Origin: Kitasatospora arboriphila
GTDB lineage: Bacteria; Actinomycetota; Actinomycetes; Mycobacteriales; Mycobacteriaceae
Length of the DNA stretch: 64,000 bases
NCBI RefSeq assembly: GCF_000717275.1
Contig: NZ_JNYV01000002.1
Span: 868,001-932,000, forward strand
Direction: 5' to 3'
Below, in pieces: positions 36,815 through 45,434 of the stretch; the stretch's first letter is position 1, and each line of letters opens with the position of its first letter. The translations under genes and the position numbers were made by a program. The notes under the pieces are model-generated. The model was not told the DNA's origin. It was given only the letters and a program-made list of their open reading frames with translations, and made no database searches.

Positions 36815-39744
36815 ACGGAGTGCAGGACCTGATGGTCGAGTTTTTCAGTTTGGCGGTGTTGGGCCTCGGAATAGGTGCCGCATACACACTTGCCGCCCAA
36901 GGCATCGTCGTGATCTATCGCGGATCGGGGGTGGTCAACTTTGCGCTCGGTGCGATCGGCATGGTGGGCGCCTTTCTGGCCTGGGAGCTGATCAAAGAAG
37001 GCGTGCCGTACGGCGTTGCCTTCGGTTGTGCCGTGCTCGCATGCGCGCTGATCGGCGTTCTCATCCAGACCCTGATCATGCGGCCCCTTCGGTCCGCCGC
37101 GACGATCACGAGGCTGGTCGCCACGCTCGGTGTGCTGATCGTCTTGCAGGCGCTGGCGCTACTGCGATACGGGTCGGTTCGCGCCGATTCGACGCAGCCA
37201 CTCAAACAGTTCCCATTACCGGGGTTCCTCAAGGAACCCGGAAGTCCCCGGCCGCGGAACTTTGTCCTCTATGGCGACTCGTCCGATGGGATCGTCATCT
37301 CGGGCGACAGGATCTGGATGCTGTTCGTGGCAGTGGCGGTCACTGCATCGATGTGGGCGCTCTATCGCTTCACTCGATTTGGCTTGTCGACGGCAGCAGC
37401 CGGCGAGAACGAGCGATCGGCCAGTTCGCTCGGCATGTCCGCAGACCGTATCGCGCTGATCAACTGGGCCCTGGGCTGCGGGCTCGCAGCCGTCGCCGCC
37501 ATTTTCATCGCCCCTATCTTCGGTGGTCTGACCGTGGCTTCGCTGACATCGGTGGTCTTGGCAGCGCTGGCTGCCGCACTCGTCGCACAGTTCCGCTCCT
37601 TCCCGGTCACGCTGCTCGCCGCAATGGGTATCGGCGTTGCCTATGCCGTCATCCCGAGCTGGTCGGGCCTGACATGGCTGACCGACGCCGTCGGTTCGCC
37701 GACGGCTTTGGCCAACGCGTTCCCCCTCCTGGTCATCGTGGCGGTGATGGCATTGCGCGGCAAGAGTTTGCCGATGCGGGGCCACATTCTCGATCGGATG
37801 CCGGCGGTTGGTAGTGGTCGTATTCGCTGGCCGTTCTTCCTTGGCGCCGTGGTGGTCGGATTCGTCGCGATTGTCGCGCTACCTTCGGGGTGGACCGGCC
37901 CGATCATCGTCAGCCTTTCCATGGCGGTCGTACTGCTTTCTCTGGTGGTCTTGATCGGGTACGCAGGACAGGTCTCGTTGGCCCAACTCGCTCTCGCGGG
38001 AATCGGTGCGTATATCGCGGCCCGACTCGTGCACGGCGTCGGCCTACCGTTCGTCTTCGCGATCATCGCGGCCGCGCTCGGGACAGCCGTCGTCGGGCTG
38101 CTTCTTGCCCTCCCCGCGGTGCGCACCCGGGGGATCAATCTCGCGATCATCACGCTCGGACTCGGAGTCGCGGCAGAAGCGTTGATATTCAACAACATCA
38201 AGCTGGCGAATCCGTCCAATGACGGCGGGCTCAGCCAGGGCTACCCGGTGTTGGACTCTGACCGTCGGTTGATGTTCTTCGGTATCGACATCAACGGCAT
38301 CACGCATTCGTCTCGGTACGCGATCCTGTGTCTCGTCCTGGTCGCGCTGCTGGTGCTCGTGGTTGCCAACCTCCGCCGTGGGCGGGCAGGCCGCAGGCTG
38401 ATCGCGGTACGCGCCAACGAGCGAGCTGCTTCTGCGATGGGCATTTCCGTCGTCGGAGTGAAGTTGTACGCATTCGCTTTGTCGGCCGGTATTGCGGCTA
38501 TCGGCGGAGTGCTACTCGCCTTCCGTGGGTCCAGTGCGATCTTCGACTCCGGTGAGTTCGCGTCCATAAAGTCGATCATGGCCGTGGCTTTCGGTGTGAT
38601 CGGTGGGGTGGGCTTCCTGGTTGGGCCCGTTTTCGGCTCTCAGTTCTTTGAAGGTGGCGTATCCAACCACCTGATCACGACCGTATTCGACAACGACGGT
38701 GTCTATCAGTACTTGCCTTTGGTAGGTGGCATCACGCTGCTGGTGATGCTGTTGACCGGTCAAGACGGTGTCGCCCCACAGGTGACCGCGCAGGTCAAGA
38801 AACGGCGAGCGGCAAAGCGCGACAAGGATTCGGGGACTGCCCGGGAGGGTGCCGCCCGCGCCCCCCGTGCGCAGGCCGGCGATCTCGAGCGTGACGCCGC
38901 GAAGCGCTCGGCGCCGACCGGTGACCCTGTTCTCGCCGTCGAAGGAGTGAGCGTGCGCTACGGCGGCGTTGTCGCGGTCAACGGGCTCTCGTTGCAGGTT
39001 CGGCCCGGCGAGATCGTGGGCCTGATCGGGTCGAACGGGGCGGGCAAGACGTCGGCCATCGACGCGATCACGGGTTTCACCAGCATCAGTTCGGGTGTCA
39101 TCACTCTGACGGACCGGCAGGTGCAGACCTGGAGTTCGGCAAAGCGGGCCCGGGCCGGTCTTGTTCGTTCGTTCCAGTCCCTGGAGTTGTTCGAAGACCT
39201 GACTGTCGCCGACAACCTCCGTACGGCTTCTGACAATCGGGACAAGCGCGCTTACTTCACCGACCTCATCCGGCCGGGCAAGATGGCGCTGACCGCGCCG
39301 GCGCAGGCTGCAGTCGAAGAGTTCGAGCTCGACGACGTCCTGGATCACAGGGTGAGTGATCTTCCCTACGGCCGTCGGCGATTGCTTGCCATCGCGCGGG
39401 CACTGGCCAGCACTCCGAAGGTGGTGCTGCTCGATGAACCGGCTGCCGGACTCGACGAGAGGGAAACGGCCGAACTGGCAATACTGTTGCGTGGCATGGC
39501 ATCTCGTGGACTCGCCGTGCTGCTGGTGGAGCACGACCTCGATCTTGTGATGAATGTCTGCGATCAGCTGGTGGTTCTCGAGTTCGGCGAGACCATTGCG
39601 TCCGGGCCGACCGAGGTCGTTCGGAAAGATCCGAAAGTCATTGCGTCGTACATCGGTTCGGATGTGGCGGCGTCAGAGAGCGTCGACGATCGCCAGACCT
39701 CTGACCGGTCAGTGAACGCCCGTGAAGCGGAGAGTGCCAAATGA
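36811..39744 (+). CDS. Fused LivH-LivM-LivG branched-chain-amino-acid-type ABC transporter
   Basis: 977 aa from GTG at 36811 (ATG 36832 is possible). Residues about 5-300 are a LivH-type permease (AYTLAAQGIVVIYRGSGVVN). About 320-640 is a LivM-type permease (LIGYAGQVSLAQLALAGIGAY; ERAASAMGISVVGVKLYAF). A charged linker of about 60 residues follows, then a LivG-type ATPase from about 705 with Walker A GSNGAGKTS near 740, a degenerate signature DLPYGRRRLLAIARAL, Walker B VVLLDEPAAGLD near 872 and the H-loop EHDLDLV. Normally these are three proteins. With LivF and LivK downstream it forms a complete importer. The FadR-type regulator points to an organic-acid ligand. Confidence 0.92.
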   Translation: MNGVQDLMVEFFSLAVLGLGIGAAYTLAAQGIVVIYRGSGVVNFALGAIGMVGAFLAWELIKEGVPYGVAFGCAVLACALIGVLIQTLIMRPLRSAATITRLVATLGVLIVLQALALLRYGSVRADSTQPLKQFPLPGFLKEPGSPRPRNFVLYGDSSDGIVISGDRIWMLFVAVAVTASMWALYRFTRFGLSTAAAGENERSASSLGMSADRIALINWALGCGLAAVAAIFIAPIFGGLTVASLTSVVLAALAAALVAQFRSFPVTLLAAMGIGVAYAVIPSWSGLTWLTDAVGSPTALANAFPLLVIVAVMALRGKSLPMRGHILDRMPAVGSGRIRWPFFLGAVVVGFVAIVALPSGWTGPIIVSLSMAVVLLSLVVLIGYAGQVSLAQLALAGIGAYIAARLVHGVGLPFVFAIIAAALGTAVVGLLLALPAVRTRGINLAIITLGLGVAAEALIFNNIKLANPSNDGGLSQGYPVLDSDRRLMFFGIDINGITHSSRYAILCLVLVALLVLVVANLRRGRAGRRLIAVRANERAASAMGISVVGVKLYAFALSAGIAAIGGVLLAFRGSSAIFDSGEFASIKSIMAVAFGVIGGVGFLVGPVFGSQFFEGGVSNHLITTVFDNDGVYQYLPLVGGITLLVMLLTGQDGVAPQVTAQVKKRRAAKRDKDSGTAREGAARAPRAQAGDLERDAAKRSAPTGDPVLAVEGVSVRYGGVVAVNGLSLQVRPGEIVGLIGSNGAGKTSAIDAITGFTSISSGVITLTDRQVQTWSSAKRARAGLVRSFQSLELFEDLTVADNLRTASDNRDKRAYFTDLIRPGKMALTAPAQAAVEEFELDDVLDHRVSDLPYGRRRLLAIARALASTPKVVLLDEPAAGLDERETAELAILLRGMASRGLAVLLVEHDLDLVMNVCDQLVVLEFGETIASGPTEVVRKDPKVIASYIGSDVAASESVDDRQTSDRSVNAREAESAK

Positions 39745-40502
39745 TCAGTTCGAGTAATCACACCAGCGCTGCGTTGGCGGACACCGCTCTTGCAGGCCAC
39801 CCGGGACCGCTGGTCGAATTGGCCGGAGTGTCGTCTGGTTACACGAACGTTCCCGTGCTTCGTGACGTCGACCTCAGGGTCGAGCCCGGAGAGGTCGTTG
39901 GTCTGCTCGGCGCAAACGGCGCCGGCAAGACCACTACGTTGCTCACCCTCGCCGGAGAACTCAAGGCGACCCAAGGGGAAGTGCGCTGGCTTGGAAGGCC
40001 GAGTAAGGCGCCACTGTACAAGCTTGCGCGCGAGGGTCTCGGGTACCTAACCGAAGAGCGGGCAGTCTTCAGCAGTCTCACCACCGCCGAGAACATCAGG
40101 GTGGGAGGATGCCTCGTCGCTGATGTGCTCGAGGTGTTCCCGGAGCTCGAGCCCAGACTTCCGGTCAAGGCGGGCATGCTCTCAGGCGGAGAACAGCAGA
40201 TGCTGGCTCTGGGCCGCATCCTTGCGCGAAAGCCGAAATTGCTACTCGCCGACGAACTTTCGCAGGGCCTGGCTCCATTGATCGTCCGACGCCTTCTCGA
40301 TGCCGTGCGGGCGGCGGCAGACGGCGGAATGGGAGTACTGCTGGTTGAGCAGCATGTGTCTTTGGCGCTGGCCATCTCCGATCGTGCCTATCTCATGCAG
40401 CGCGGGCGGATCGCGCTGGCCGGATCCGCCGACGAACTCAAGCTCAGGCAACGGGAGATCCAAGATCTCTACCTGGCGGGCAAGGGAGGCGCGGGGACGT
40501 AA
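39741..40502 (+). CDS. LivF-type ABC transporter ATPase
   Basis: 253 aa, start overlapping the fusion protein stop (ATGA). Walker A GANGAGKTTTL near residue 60, LTEERAVFSSLTTAENI as the Q-loop/lid region, signature LSGGEQQMLALGRIL, and Walker B KLLLADELSQGLAP, which has Ala-Asp-Glu where LivF proteins usually have LLLDEP or LLADE. H-loop EQHVSLAL. It pairs with the LivG domain of the fusion to power uptake. Confidence 0.93.
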   Translation: MISSSNHTSAALADTALAGHPGPLVELAGVSSGYTNVPVLRDVDLRVEPGEVVGLLGANGAGKTTTLLTLAGELKATQGEVRWLGRPSKAPLYKLAREGLGYLTEERAVFSSLTTAENIRVGGCLVADVLEVFPELEPRLPVKAGMLSGGEQQMLALGRILARKPKLLLADELSQGLAPLIVRRLLDAVRAAADGGMGVLLVEQHVSLALAISDRAYLMQRGRIALAGSADELKLRQREIQDLYLAGKGGAGT

Positions 40503-40580
40503 GAACACCGCCCGGTACAAGTGTCGCGACATCACGATTTTCGAACACGATTTTCAACGCAAGCGAAGAAGAGGAACAGC

Positions 40581-41855
40581 ATGTCCCCTAATCATAGAAC
40601 CGTCCGAGCCGGTCTCGGTGCTGCTGCATTGGCTGCGGCGTTGCTCGTCGCTGCGTGCAGCAGCGACGAGGGCTCCGGATCAGACGCTGTCGAGTCTGCG
40701 GGCGCAGACCTCACGGGCGCACCGGTCAAGGTGATGACCATGGCTCCTCTGGACAACCCGGTGGTGGTGCAACCGGGTGTGCCAGCGGTCGCGGAAGCAG
40801 CCGCCGCCTCGATAAATGCCAACGGCGGCATCAATGGCGGCAAGCTCGAGGTGATCAGTTGCAACGAGCTGGCGACGCCTGCCGGCGCGCAGGCGTGTGC
40901 GGAGCAGGCGGTCGCCGAGGGTGTCGCCGCGGTTGTCGGTAGTAGTTCCATCAACGGTCAGACGTTCTACCCGATCTTCGAGGCCGCCGGAATTCCGGTC
41001 ATCGGCCTGACCGGACCGAACTCGACCGATCTCACCAGCCCGATGTCTTACCCGGTGTCGGGCACGATTGTGTCGCAGATGGTCGGTGCAGGTGTCGCTG
41101 CCGGGCAGAACGGCTGCAAGAGCCTCGGAATCGTCGCCACAGACATCCCAACTGCTCAGCAGGCCGCTGGTCTCGTCAAACTCGGGTTCGGCTCCACGGG
41201 CCAGTCCAAGGTGGCAGTGACCCCGGTCCCGCCGAGCGCCACAGACTTCGCACCGGTTGTCGCGTCGTCTACGCGGGACACCGACTGCATCACCTTCGTT
41301 CTCAACGCCCAGCTGACACGCGAATACCTCACCGCTTTCGCGCAGGCCAACAAGGACCAGAAGGTACTCGGGTTCGGCGGTTCGCTGTCCGCAGCGAATA
41401 TTGAGGCGACGGGGGGTGCCGACGGGCCTGCCGAGGGCGGCTTCCTCGTGACGGGAGGACCGATCGACAGCGATCCGGTCTGGGATGCCTACCGCTCCGC
41501 GATCGAGACGTATGTGAGCAACAAAGAAGACCTGGTAGCGCAAGGGGCCGATTTCACCGGCGAGACCGAGCACACCACCTGGATCGCCTACCAGGTATTC
41601 GCCGAGATGGCCAAGGGGCTGCCGACGGTCGACGCCAAGGCTGTCGTCGCGAAACTGAATGCGACAAGCGATTTGAACGTCGGTGGGATCGCACCGGTTC
41701 TCGAGTGGGCGCAGCCGTTCGCCAACCCCCAAATGCCTCGACTGATCACGCGTGACGTGCGCTTCATGACTGTCAAGGACGGTCAGATAGTGCCGCTCGA
41801 TGACAAGTGGCACGACATGACACCGGCATTCCTTGGTCAGCAGATGCCGAAGTAG
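40581..41855 (+). CDS. Branched-chain-amino-acid-type ABC solute-binding lipoprotein, copy 2
   Basis: 424 aa from ATG at 40581 with AGAGGAACAGC upstream. Lipobox LLVAAC with Cys26, then an Asp/Ser-rich tether and a LivK/HAAT-type fold. It is similar along its whole length to the protein at 24712 (ANGGINGGKLEVI, FLVTGGP.DSDP.WDAYR, MPRLITRDVRFMTV). It is the substrate receptor of the adjacent importer. Ligand specificity is unknown. Confidence 0.92.
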   Translation: MSPNHRTVRAGLGAAALAAALLVAACSSDEGSGSDAVESAGADLTGAPVKVMTMAPLDNPVVVQPGVPAVAEAAAASINANGGINGGKLEVISCNELATPAGAQACAEQAVAEGVAAVVGSSSINGQTFYPIFEAAGIPVIGLTGPNSTDLTSPMSYPVSGTIVSQMVGAGVAAGQNGCKSLGIVATDIPTAQQAAGLVKLGFGSTGQSKVAVTPVPPSATDFAPVVASSTRDTDCITFVLNAQLTREYLTAFAQANKDQKVLGFGGSLSAANIEATGGADGPAEGGFLVTGGPIDSDPVWDAYRSAIETYVSNKEDLVAQGADFTGETEHTTWIAYQVFAEMAKGLPTVDAKAVVAKLNATSDLNVGGIAPVLEWAQPFANPQMPRLITRDVRFMTVKDGQIVPLDDKWHDMTPAFLGQQMPK

Positions 41856-41885
41856 AGCTGCCTTCTGCAGTCACGTCGGCGTCAG

Positions 41886-41930
41886 GGTCCCGAGTGCTCC
41901 GCGAAGGGCGGTGTACTCGGGACCTTTGTC
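41886..41930 (+). terminator. Terminator of the importer operon
   Basis: GGTCCCGAGT pairs with ACTCGGGACC, enclosing a smaller GC stem; TTTGTC follows. Confidence 0.7.
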
Positions 41931-42010
41931 TGACCCGGTATCAAAAAGGTATAATAGGTAATCTGTATAGGCGGCGAGTTCGTCGCTGACGTGGATGAGA
42001 GTGGGACGAC

Positions 42011-42796
42011 GTGACTTCGCTCGACTGGACCAACCGATTGCGGACGCTGGTGGTGACCGAAGACGGGCCGGTCCGGATCGTCACGATGAACCGGCCGGAT
42101 GAACGAAACGCCGCGGACGCGGTGATGCACCGTGAGCTTGCCGAGGTTTGGGCGATTCTTGCTGCCGACCCCGATTGCCGCGCGGTCGTTCTCACCGGTG
42201 CCGGACGAGCGTTCAGCGCCGGCGGCGACTTTCCGCGCATGGTCGCGACGCAGGAAGACCAGGCAATCCAAGAAGAGGTTTTCGACGAGGCGCGCGCAAC
42301 TGTTCTGGGGATGTTGACGCTCCCACAGCCGCTTATCGCGGCTGTCAACGGAGCTGCCGTGGGGCTGGGCGCCAGTCTCGTCGCGCTGTGCGACCTCGCG
42401 ATCGCGTCCGAACGAGCGTTCCTGGCCGACCCCCACCTCGGGGTGGGGTTGGTTCCGGCTGACGGAGCGGCGCTGCTCTGGCCGATGATGATGGGCCTGA
42501 TGCGGGCGAAGCAGTACGTATTCACAGGCGAACGAATCCCGGCCGACGTCGCACTGCAGTTCGGACTCGTGAACGAGGTTGTTCCCGCCGAACAGGTGGT
42601 TCCCTCGGCGGTTGCGCTCGCACATCGGCTCAGCGAGGTTCCCGTAGAGGCCTTGCGGGAGACAAAGCGGTTGATGGGTGCCTATGCGACCCGCGCGCTG
42701 ACCGAGATACTGGAGGAAGCCCTGACGAGCGAGCGGGCCAGTGTCAACTCCGAGGAGCACAAGGCCCTCACGAGAAGGCTCATCGAGTCCGGGTAG
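42011..42796 (+). CDS. Crotonase-fold enzyme without the two catalytic glutamates
   Basis: 261 aa from GTG at 42011. FSAGGDFPRM, NGAAVGLGASLVALCD and FLADPHLGVGLVPADG place it in the same subgroup as 16204: Ser and His replace the two catalytic Glu residues. It stands alone between the importer terminator and a convergent SDR. It probably catalyses something other than simple enoyl-CoA hydration. Confidence 0.85.
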   Translation: MTSLDWTNRLRTLVVTEDGPVRIVTMNRPDERNAADAVMHRELAEVWAILAADPDCRAVVLTGAGRAFSAGGDFPRMVATQEDQAIQEEVFDEARATVLGMLTLPQPLIAAVNGAAVGLGASLVALCDLAIASERAFLADPHLGVGLVPADGAALLWPMMMGLMRAKQYVFTGERIPADVALQFGLVNEVVPAEQVVPSAVALAHRLSEVPVEALRETKRLMGAYATRALTEILEEALTSERASVNSEEHKALTRRLIESG

Positions 42797-42811
42797 TTTT
42801 TGGGGACGGCG

Positions 42812-43633
42812 TCAGCGGCTATCGGTGACTTTGCCACGGGCGGCGGCCACATCGGCGAGATACGGCTGGTGGCTCAGGAGGCCTCCGTCTACGTGGATGA
42901 TCTGCCCGGTCACGAACCCCGACGCGGGTGATGCCAGGAAGACAACCATGGCCGCGATGTCTGCCGGTGTCCCCAAGCGCGGGGTCAGGTGGTGGCGTTT
43001 CATCATGTCGCCGCCGGGTCCCGCGTAGTTGTCAGCAGTGGCAGGGGTGACGATCAGACCGGGTGCGATCGCGTTGCAGCGAATCCCCGCCTTACCGTAT
43101 TGGGCCGCGGTGTACTGGGTGAGCGCGTTGATGCCGGCTTTCGAGACCCCGTAAGCAGTGTGTCCGAAGTCGCCGCCGTGACCGGCGTCGGACGAGGTGT
43201 TGATGATGCTGGCGCTGTCGGACGCGAGCAGGTGCGGGATCGAGAATTTCGTGGCGAGCATGGTCCCGGTCACGTTTATCCGGAACGTCGCCTCCCAGAG
43301 TGCGGGATCGGCTTCTGCGATATCGCCGTCGAGGCTCGACGCGAGATGCGTTGCTGCAGCGTTGTTGTGGAGGATGTCAAGACGGCCGAACCGTTCGACA
43401 GTCGTTCGGACCATTGCTTCGATCGACAGCGGGTCACCGAGGTCGACCCTGATCGCGTCGGCGAGACCACCGTCGGCGCAGATGCCGGCTACCGTTTCTC
43501 GCGCCATCTCTTCGTTGATGTCGGCGACTATGACCTGTGCGCCCTCGGCGGCCAGTGCTCGAGCGCAATCGCGGCCGATGCCCGATCCTGAACCGGTGAC
43601 GATCGCAACTCGCGATTCGAGACCTGCCGGCAT
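42812..43633 (-). CDS. SDR family oxidoreductase
   Basis: 273 aa from ATG at 43633 with GGAGGTACATC upstream. TGSGSGIG cofactor loop, Asp in VIVADIN, NNAA in helix 4, catalytic Ser in INTSSDAGHG, Tyr/Lys in YGVSKAGINAL. The C-terminal IHVDGGLLSHQPY is standard. It converges with crotonase 42011 with a 15-base gap and is divergent from the Ltp operon. Confidence 0.88.
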   Translation of the reverse strand: MPAGLESRVAIVTGSGSGIGRDCARALAAEGAQVIVADINEEMARETVAGICADGGLADAIRVDLGDPLSIEAMVRTTVERFGRLDILHNNAAATHLASSLDGDIAEADPALWEATFRINVTGTMLATKFSIPHLLASDSASIINTSSDAGHGGDFGHTAYGVSKAGINALTQYTAAQYGKAGIRCNAIAPGLIVTPATADNYAGPGGDMMKRHHLTPRLGTPADIAAMVVFLASPASGFVTGQIIHVDGGLLSHQPYLADVAAARGKVTDSR

Positions 43634-43842
43634 GATGTACCTCCGTGTTCGCGGCACCGGCCCATGGCTGGAACCGGTCAACAATCAACTATTACTTTAC
43701 ACCGTATTGTATAACGGATTAGAGTGACTGACGGAAGGGACCGAGCCGATCGCGGGTCGCCCCGGCCGTGGCTGTTACTGCGGATTCGACCGTGGCATAA
43801 GGCATCTTGCCGGAGCGGGTCGGAGAACTGAGAGGCGAGACA

Positions 43843-45000
43843 ATGTCACTGAGAGACGTGGCGATAGTGGGCGTCCACGCAACGGAGCAGGGGCGTCAAC
43901 TGCCGCACCGCACCGCGCTCGATCTTGCACAGGAGGCAGTGTTCGGTGCGATCGCGGACGCCGGTCTGACTCCTGGTGATGTCGACGGTGTCGCTGCGGA
44001 CTGGCCTGGGCCGGGTGGCGTGAGCGGCGAGGCGTCATCATGGGCGCGTGCGCTGGGCCGGCCGCTGAATTGGACGAGTGACGGGATGCTCGATGCGGCG
44101 GGCGCGCGGGGGGTCATCAAGGCCGCTGCCGCGATCAGCGCGGGTTTGTGTGATGTCGCCGTTGTCGGCGGCGGGCTGGCGGGCATGTTCGGGGCCGGCA
44201 AGACGGTGGGCGGTGGAGGGGACAACTTGATCGAGTTCACCGACACCTGGGGCGCGTATGTCGTGCCCATTTTTGCGCTCGTCGCTCAAGGACACATGCA
44301 CCAGTTCGGCACCACTTCTGAACAGATCGCGCTCGTATCGGCGACAATCCGAAACAACGGATCGGTCAACCCCGAGGCCATCATGGCCGGGAAGGGGCCC
44401 TACACCGTCGACGACATCCTCTCGTCGCGCCCGCTGGCGTCGCCGTTCCATCTGCTCGACGTCTGCTTGGCCGGGGAAGGCGGCGGCGCGGTCGTTCTCA
44501 CCAGTGTGGAGCGGGCCCGTGACCTGCCTCACCCGGTGGTCGCTGTGCTCGGCGGCGGCATGGAATTCTCCGGTGCGGCCTACGTGACCCCGCCGACCTA
44601 CCGCAACGTCGGCAGGCTCGGCGTTGACGCCGCGCGCCGTGCCTTCTCGATGGCGGGTGTGTCACCTACTGATGTCGACGTCCTCAGCCTGTACGACCCG
44701 AACTCCTTCGAAATCATCCGGCAGATGGAGATCCTCGGGTATTGCGAGGAAGGGGAGGGTGGGGCGTTCGTCGAGGCGGGCCACATCGCCCTGGACGGCG
44801 AACGTCCGGTCAATCCGGACGGCGGATGTCTGTCCTATGCCTGGAACGGCACCCAGCAGATGACACTCAAGGTCGTCGAGGCGGTTCGACAGTTGCGTGG
44901 CAATGCAGTCAATCAAGTCGAGGGCGCTTCGGTGGCCTTGGCGGCCAACGCAGGATCCGGCGCCGGGCACTACGAGCTCGCTGTCCTCGGAAGGGTATGA
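43843..45000 (+). CDS. Ltp-type thiolase-like protein (probable CoA-dependent aldolase or lyase)
   Basis: 385 aa from ATG at 43843. It has the SCP2/Ltp branch of the thiolase fold: AIVGVHATEQGRQLPHRTAL, SLYDPNSFEIIRQMEILGYC, and the VNPDGGCLSYAWNGTQQM C-terminal loop. The nucleophilic Cys expected after the first domain is not seen; the region reads SDGMLDAAGARGVIKAAAA. Ltp proteins lacking that Cys and partnered by a DUF35 protein act as retro-aldolases, removing a short acyl-CoA from a beta-hydroxyacyl-CoA in steroid side-chain degradation. The next gene is such a DUF35 protein. Confidence 0.85.
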   Translation: MSLRDVAIVGVHATEQGRQLPHRTALDLAQEAVFGAIADAGLTPGDVDGVAADWPGPGGVSGEASSWARALGRPLNWTSDGMLDAAGARGVIKAAAAISAGLCDVAVVGGGLAGMFGAGKTVGGGGDNLIEFTDTWGAYVVPIFALVAQGHMHQFGTTSEQIALVSATIRNNGSVNPEAIMAGKGPYTVDDILSSRPLASPFHLLDVCLAGEGGGAVVLTSVERARDLPHPVVAVLGGGMEFSGAAYVTPPTYRNVGRLGVDAARRAFSMAGVSPTDVDVLSLYDPNSFEIIRQMEILGYCEEGEGGAFVEAGHIALDGERPVNPDGGCLSYAWNGTQQMTLKVVEAVRQLRGNAVNQVEGASVALAANAGSGAGHYELAVLGRV

Positions 45001-45002
45001 AG

Positions 45003-45434
45003 ATGGCCAGATCTGCGCCTGTCGGAACCGAATTGTCCGCACCGTTCTGGGAAGCCGCGGCCCAGCACCGACTGGTGGTGCCGAGGAGCAACACCTCCGG
45101 GGAGTACTTTTTTCCGCCCGAGCGTCTTTGTCCGGGTACTCAAAGCGGCGACTGGTCGTACGTCGAGAGCTGCGGTACCGGCACCGTTGTGTCCTTCAGT
45201 GTTGTGAGTCGGCCCCCGTCTCCCGACTTCGACTCCCCGTACGTATTGGCGGTCGTCGACGTCGACGAGGGGTGGACGATCATGACCAACATCATCGATT
45301 GTGAACCAGAAGTCGTGTCGATCGGCATGCGCGTGCAAGTCAGGTTCTTCGACTGCTCAGACGGCTCGGCGCTGCCCATGTTTGGGCCAGTCCGCCAGAT
45401 ATCAGATGAGCAATCAGATCTGGGCGACCAATGA
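45003..45434 (+). CDS. DUF35 OB-fold partner of the Ltp-type protein, zinc ribbon lost
   Basis: 143 aa, two bases after the Ltp gene. The N-terminal half corresponds to the rubredoxin-like zinc ribbon that normally reads CxxCGxxxFPPRxxCPxC. Here it is PRSNTSGEYFFPPERLCPGT, so the first two Cys are Ser and the fourth is lost. The C-terminal OB-fold is normal (GTGTVVSFSVV, YVLAVVDVDEGWTIMTNI, GMRVQVRFFD). DUF35 proteins form tight complexes with Ltp aldolases and complete their CoA-substrate site. The fold is probably kept without zinc. Confidence 0.8.
   Translation: MARSAPVGTELSAPFWEAAAQHRLVVPRSNTSGEYFFPPERLCPGTQSGDWSYVESCGTGTVVSFSVVSRPPSPDFDSPYVLAVVDVDEGWTIMTNIIDCEPEVVSIGMRVQVRFFDCSDGSALPMFGPVRQISDEQSDLGDQ

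Noticed and set aside
38512..39534. 340-codon minus-strand open frame inside the LivHMG gene
   Set aside because: Antisense to the ATPase domain with Walker motifs in the other strand.
40680..41813. 377-codon minus-strand open frame opposite the solute-binding protein
   Set aside because: Shadow of a strongly biased high-GC gene; the plus strand has the lipoprotein signal and clear family similarity.
43843..45000. Naming the Ltp-type gene ltp2 and the pathway cholesterol degradation
   Set aside because: The family match supports a retro-aldolase role, but similarity and gene order do not match the known cholesterol cluster closely enough.
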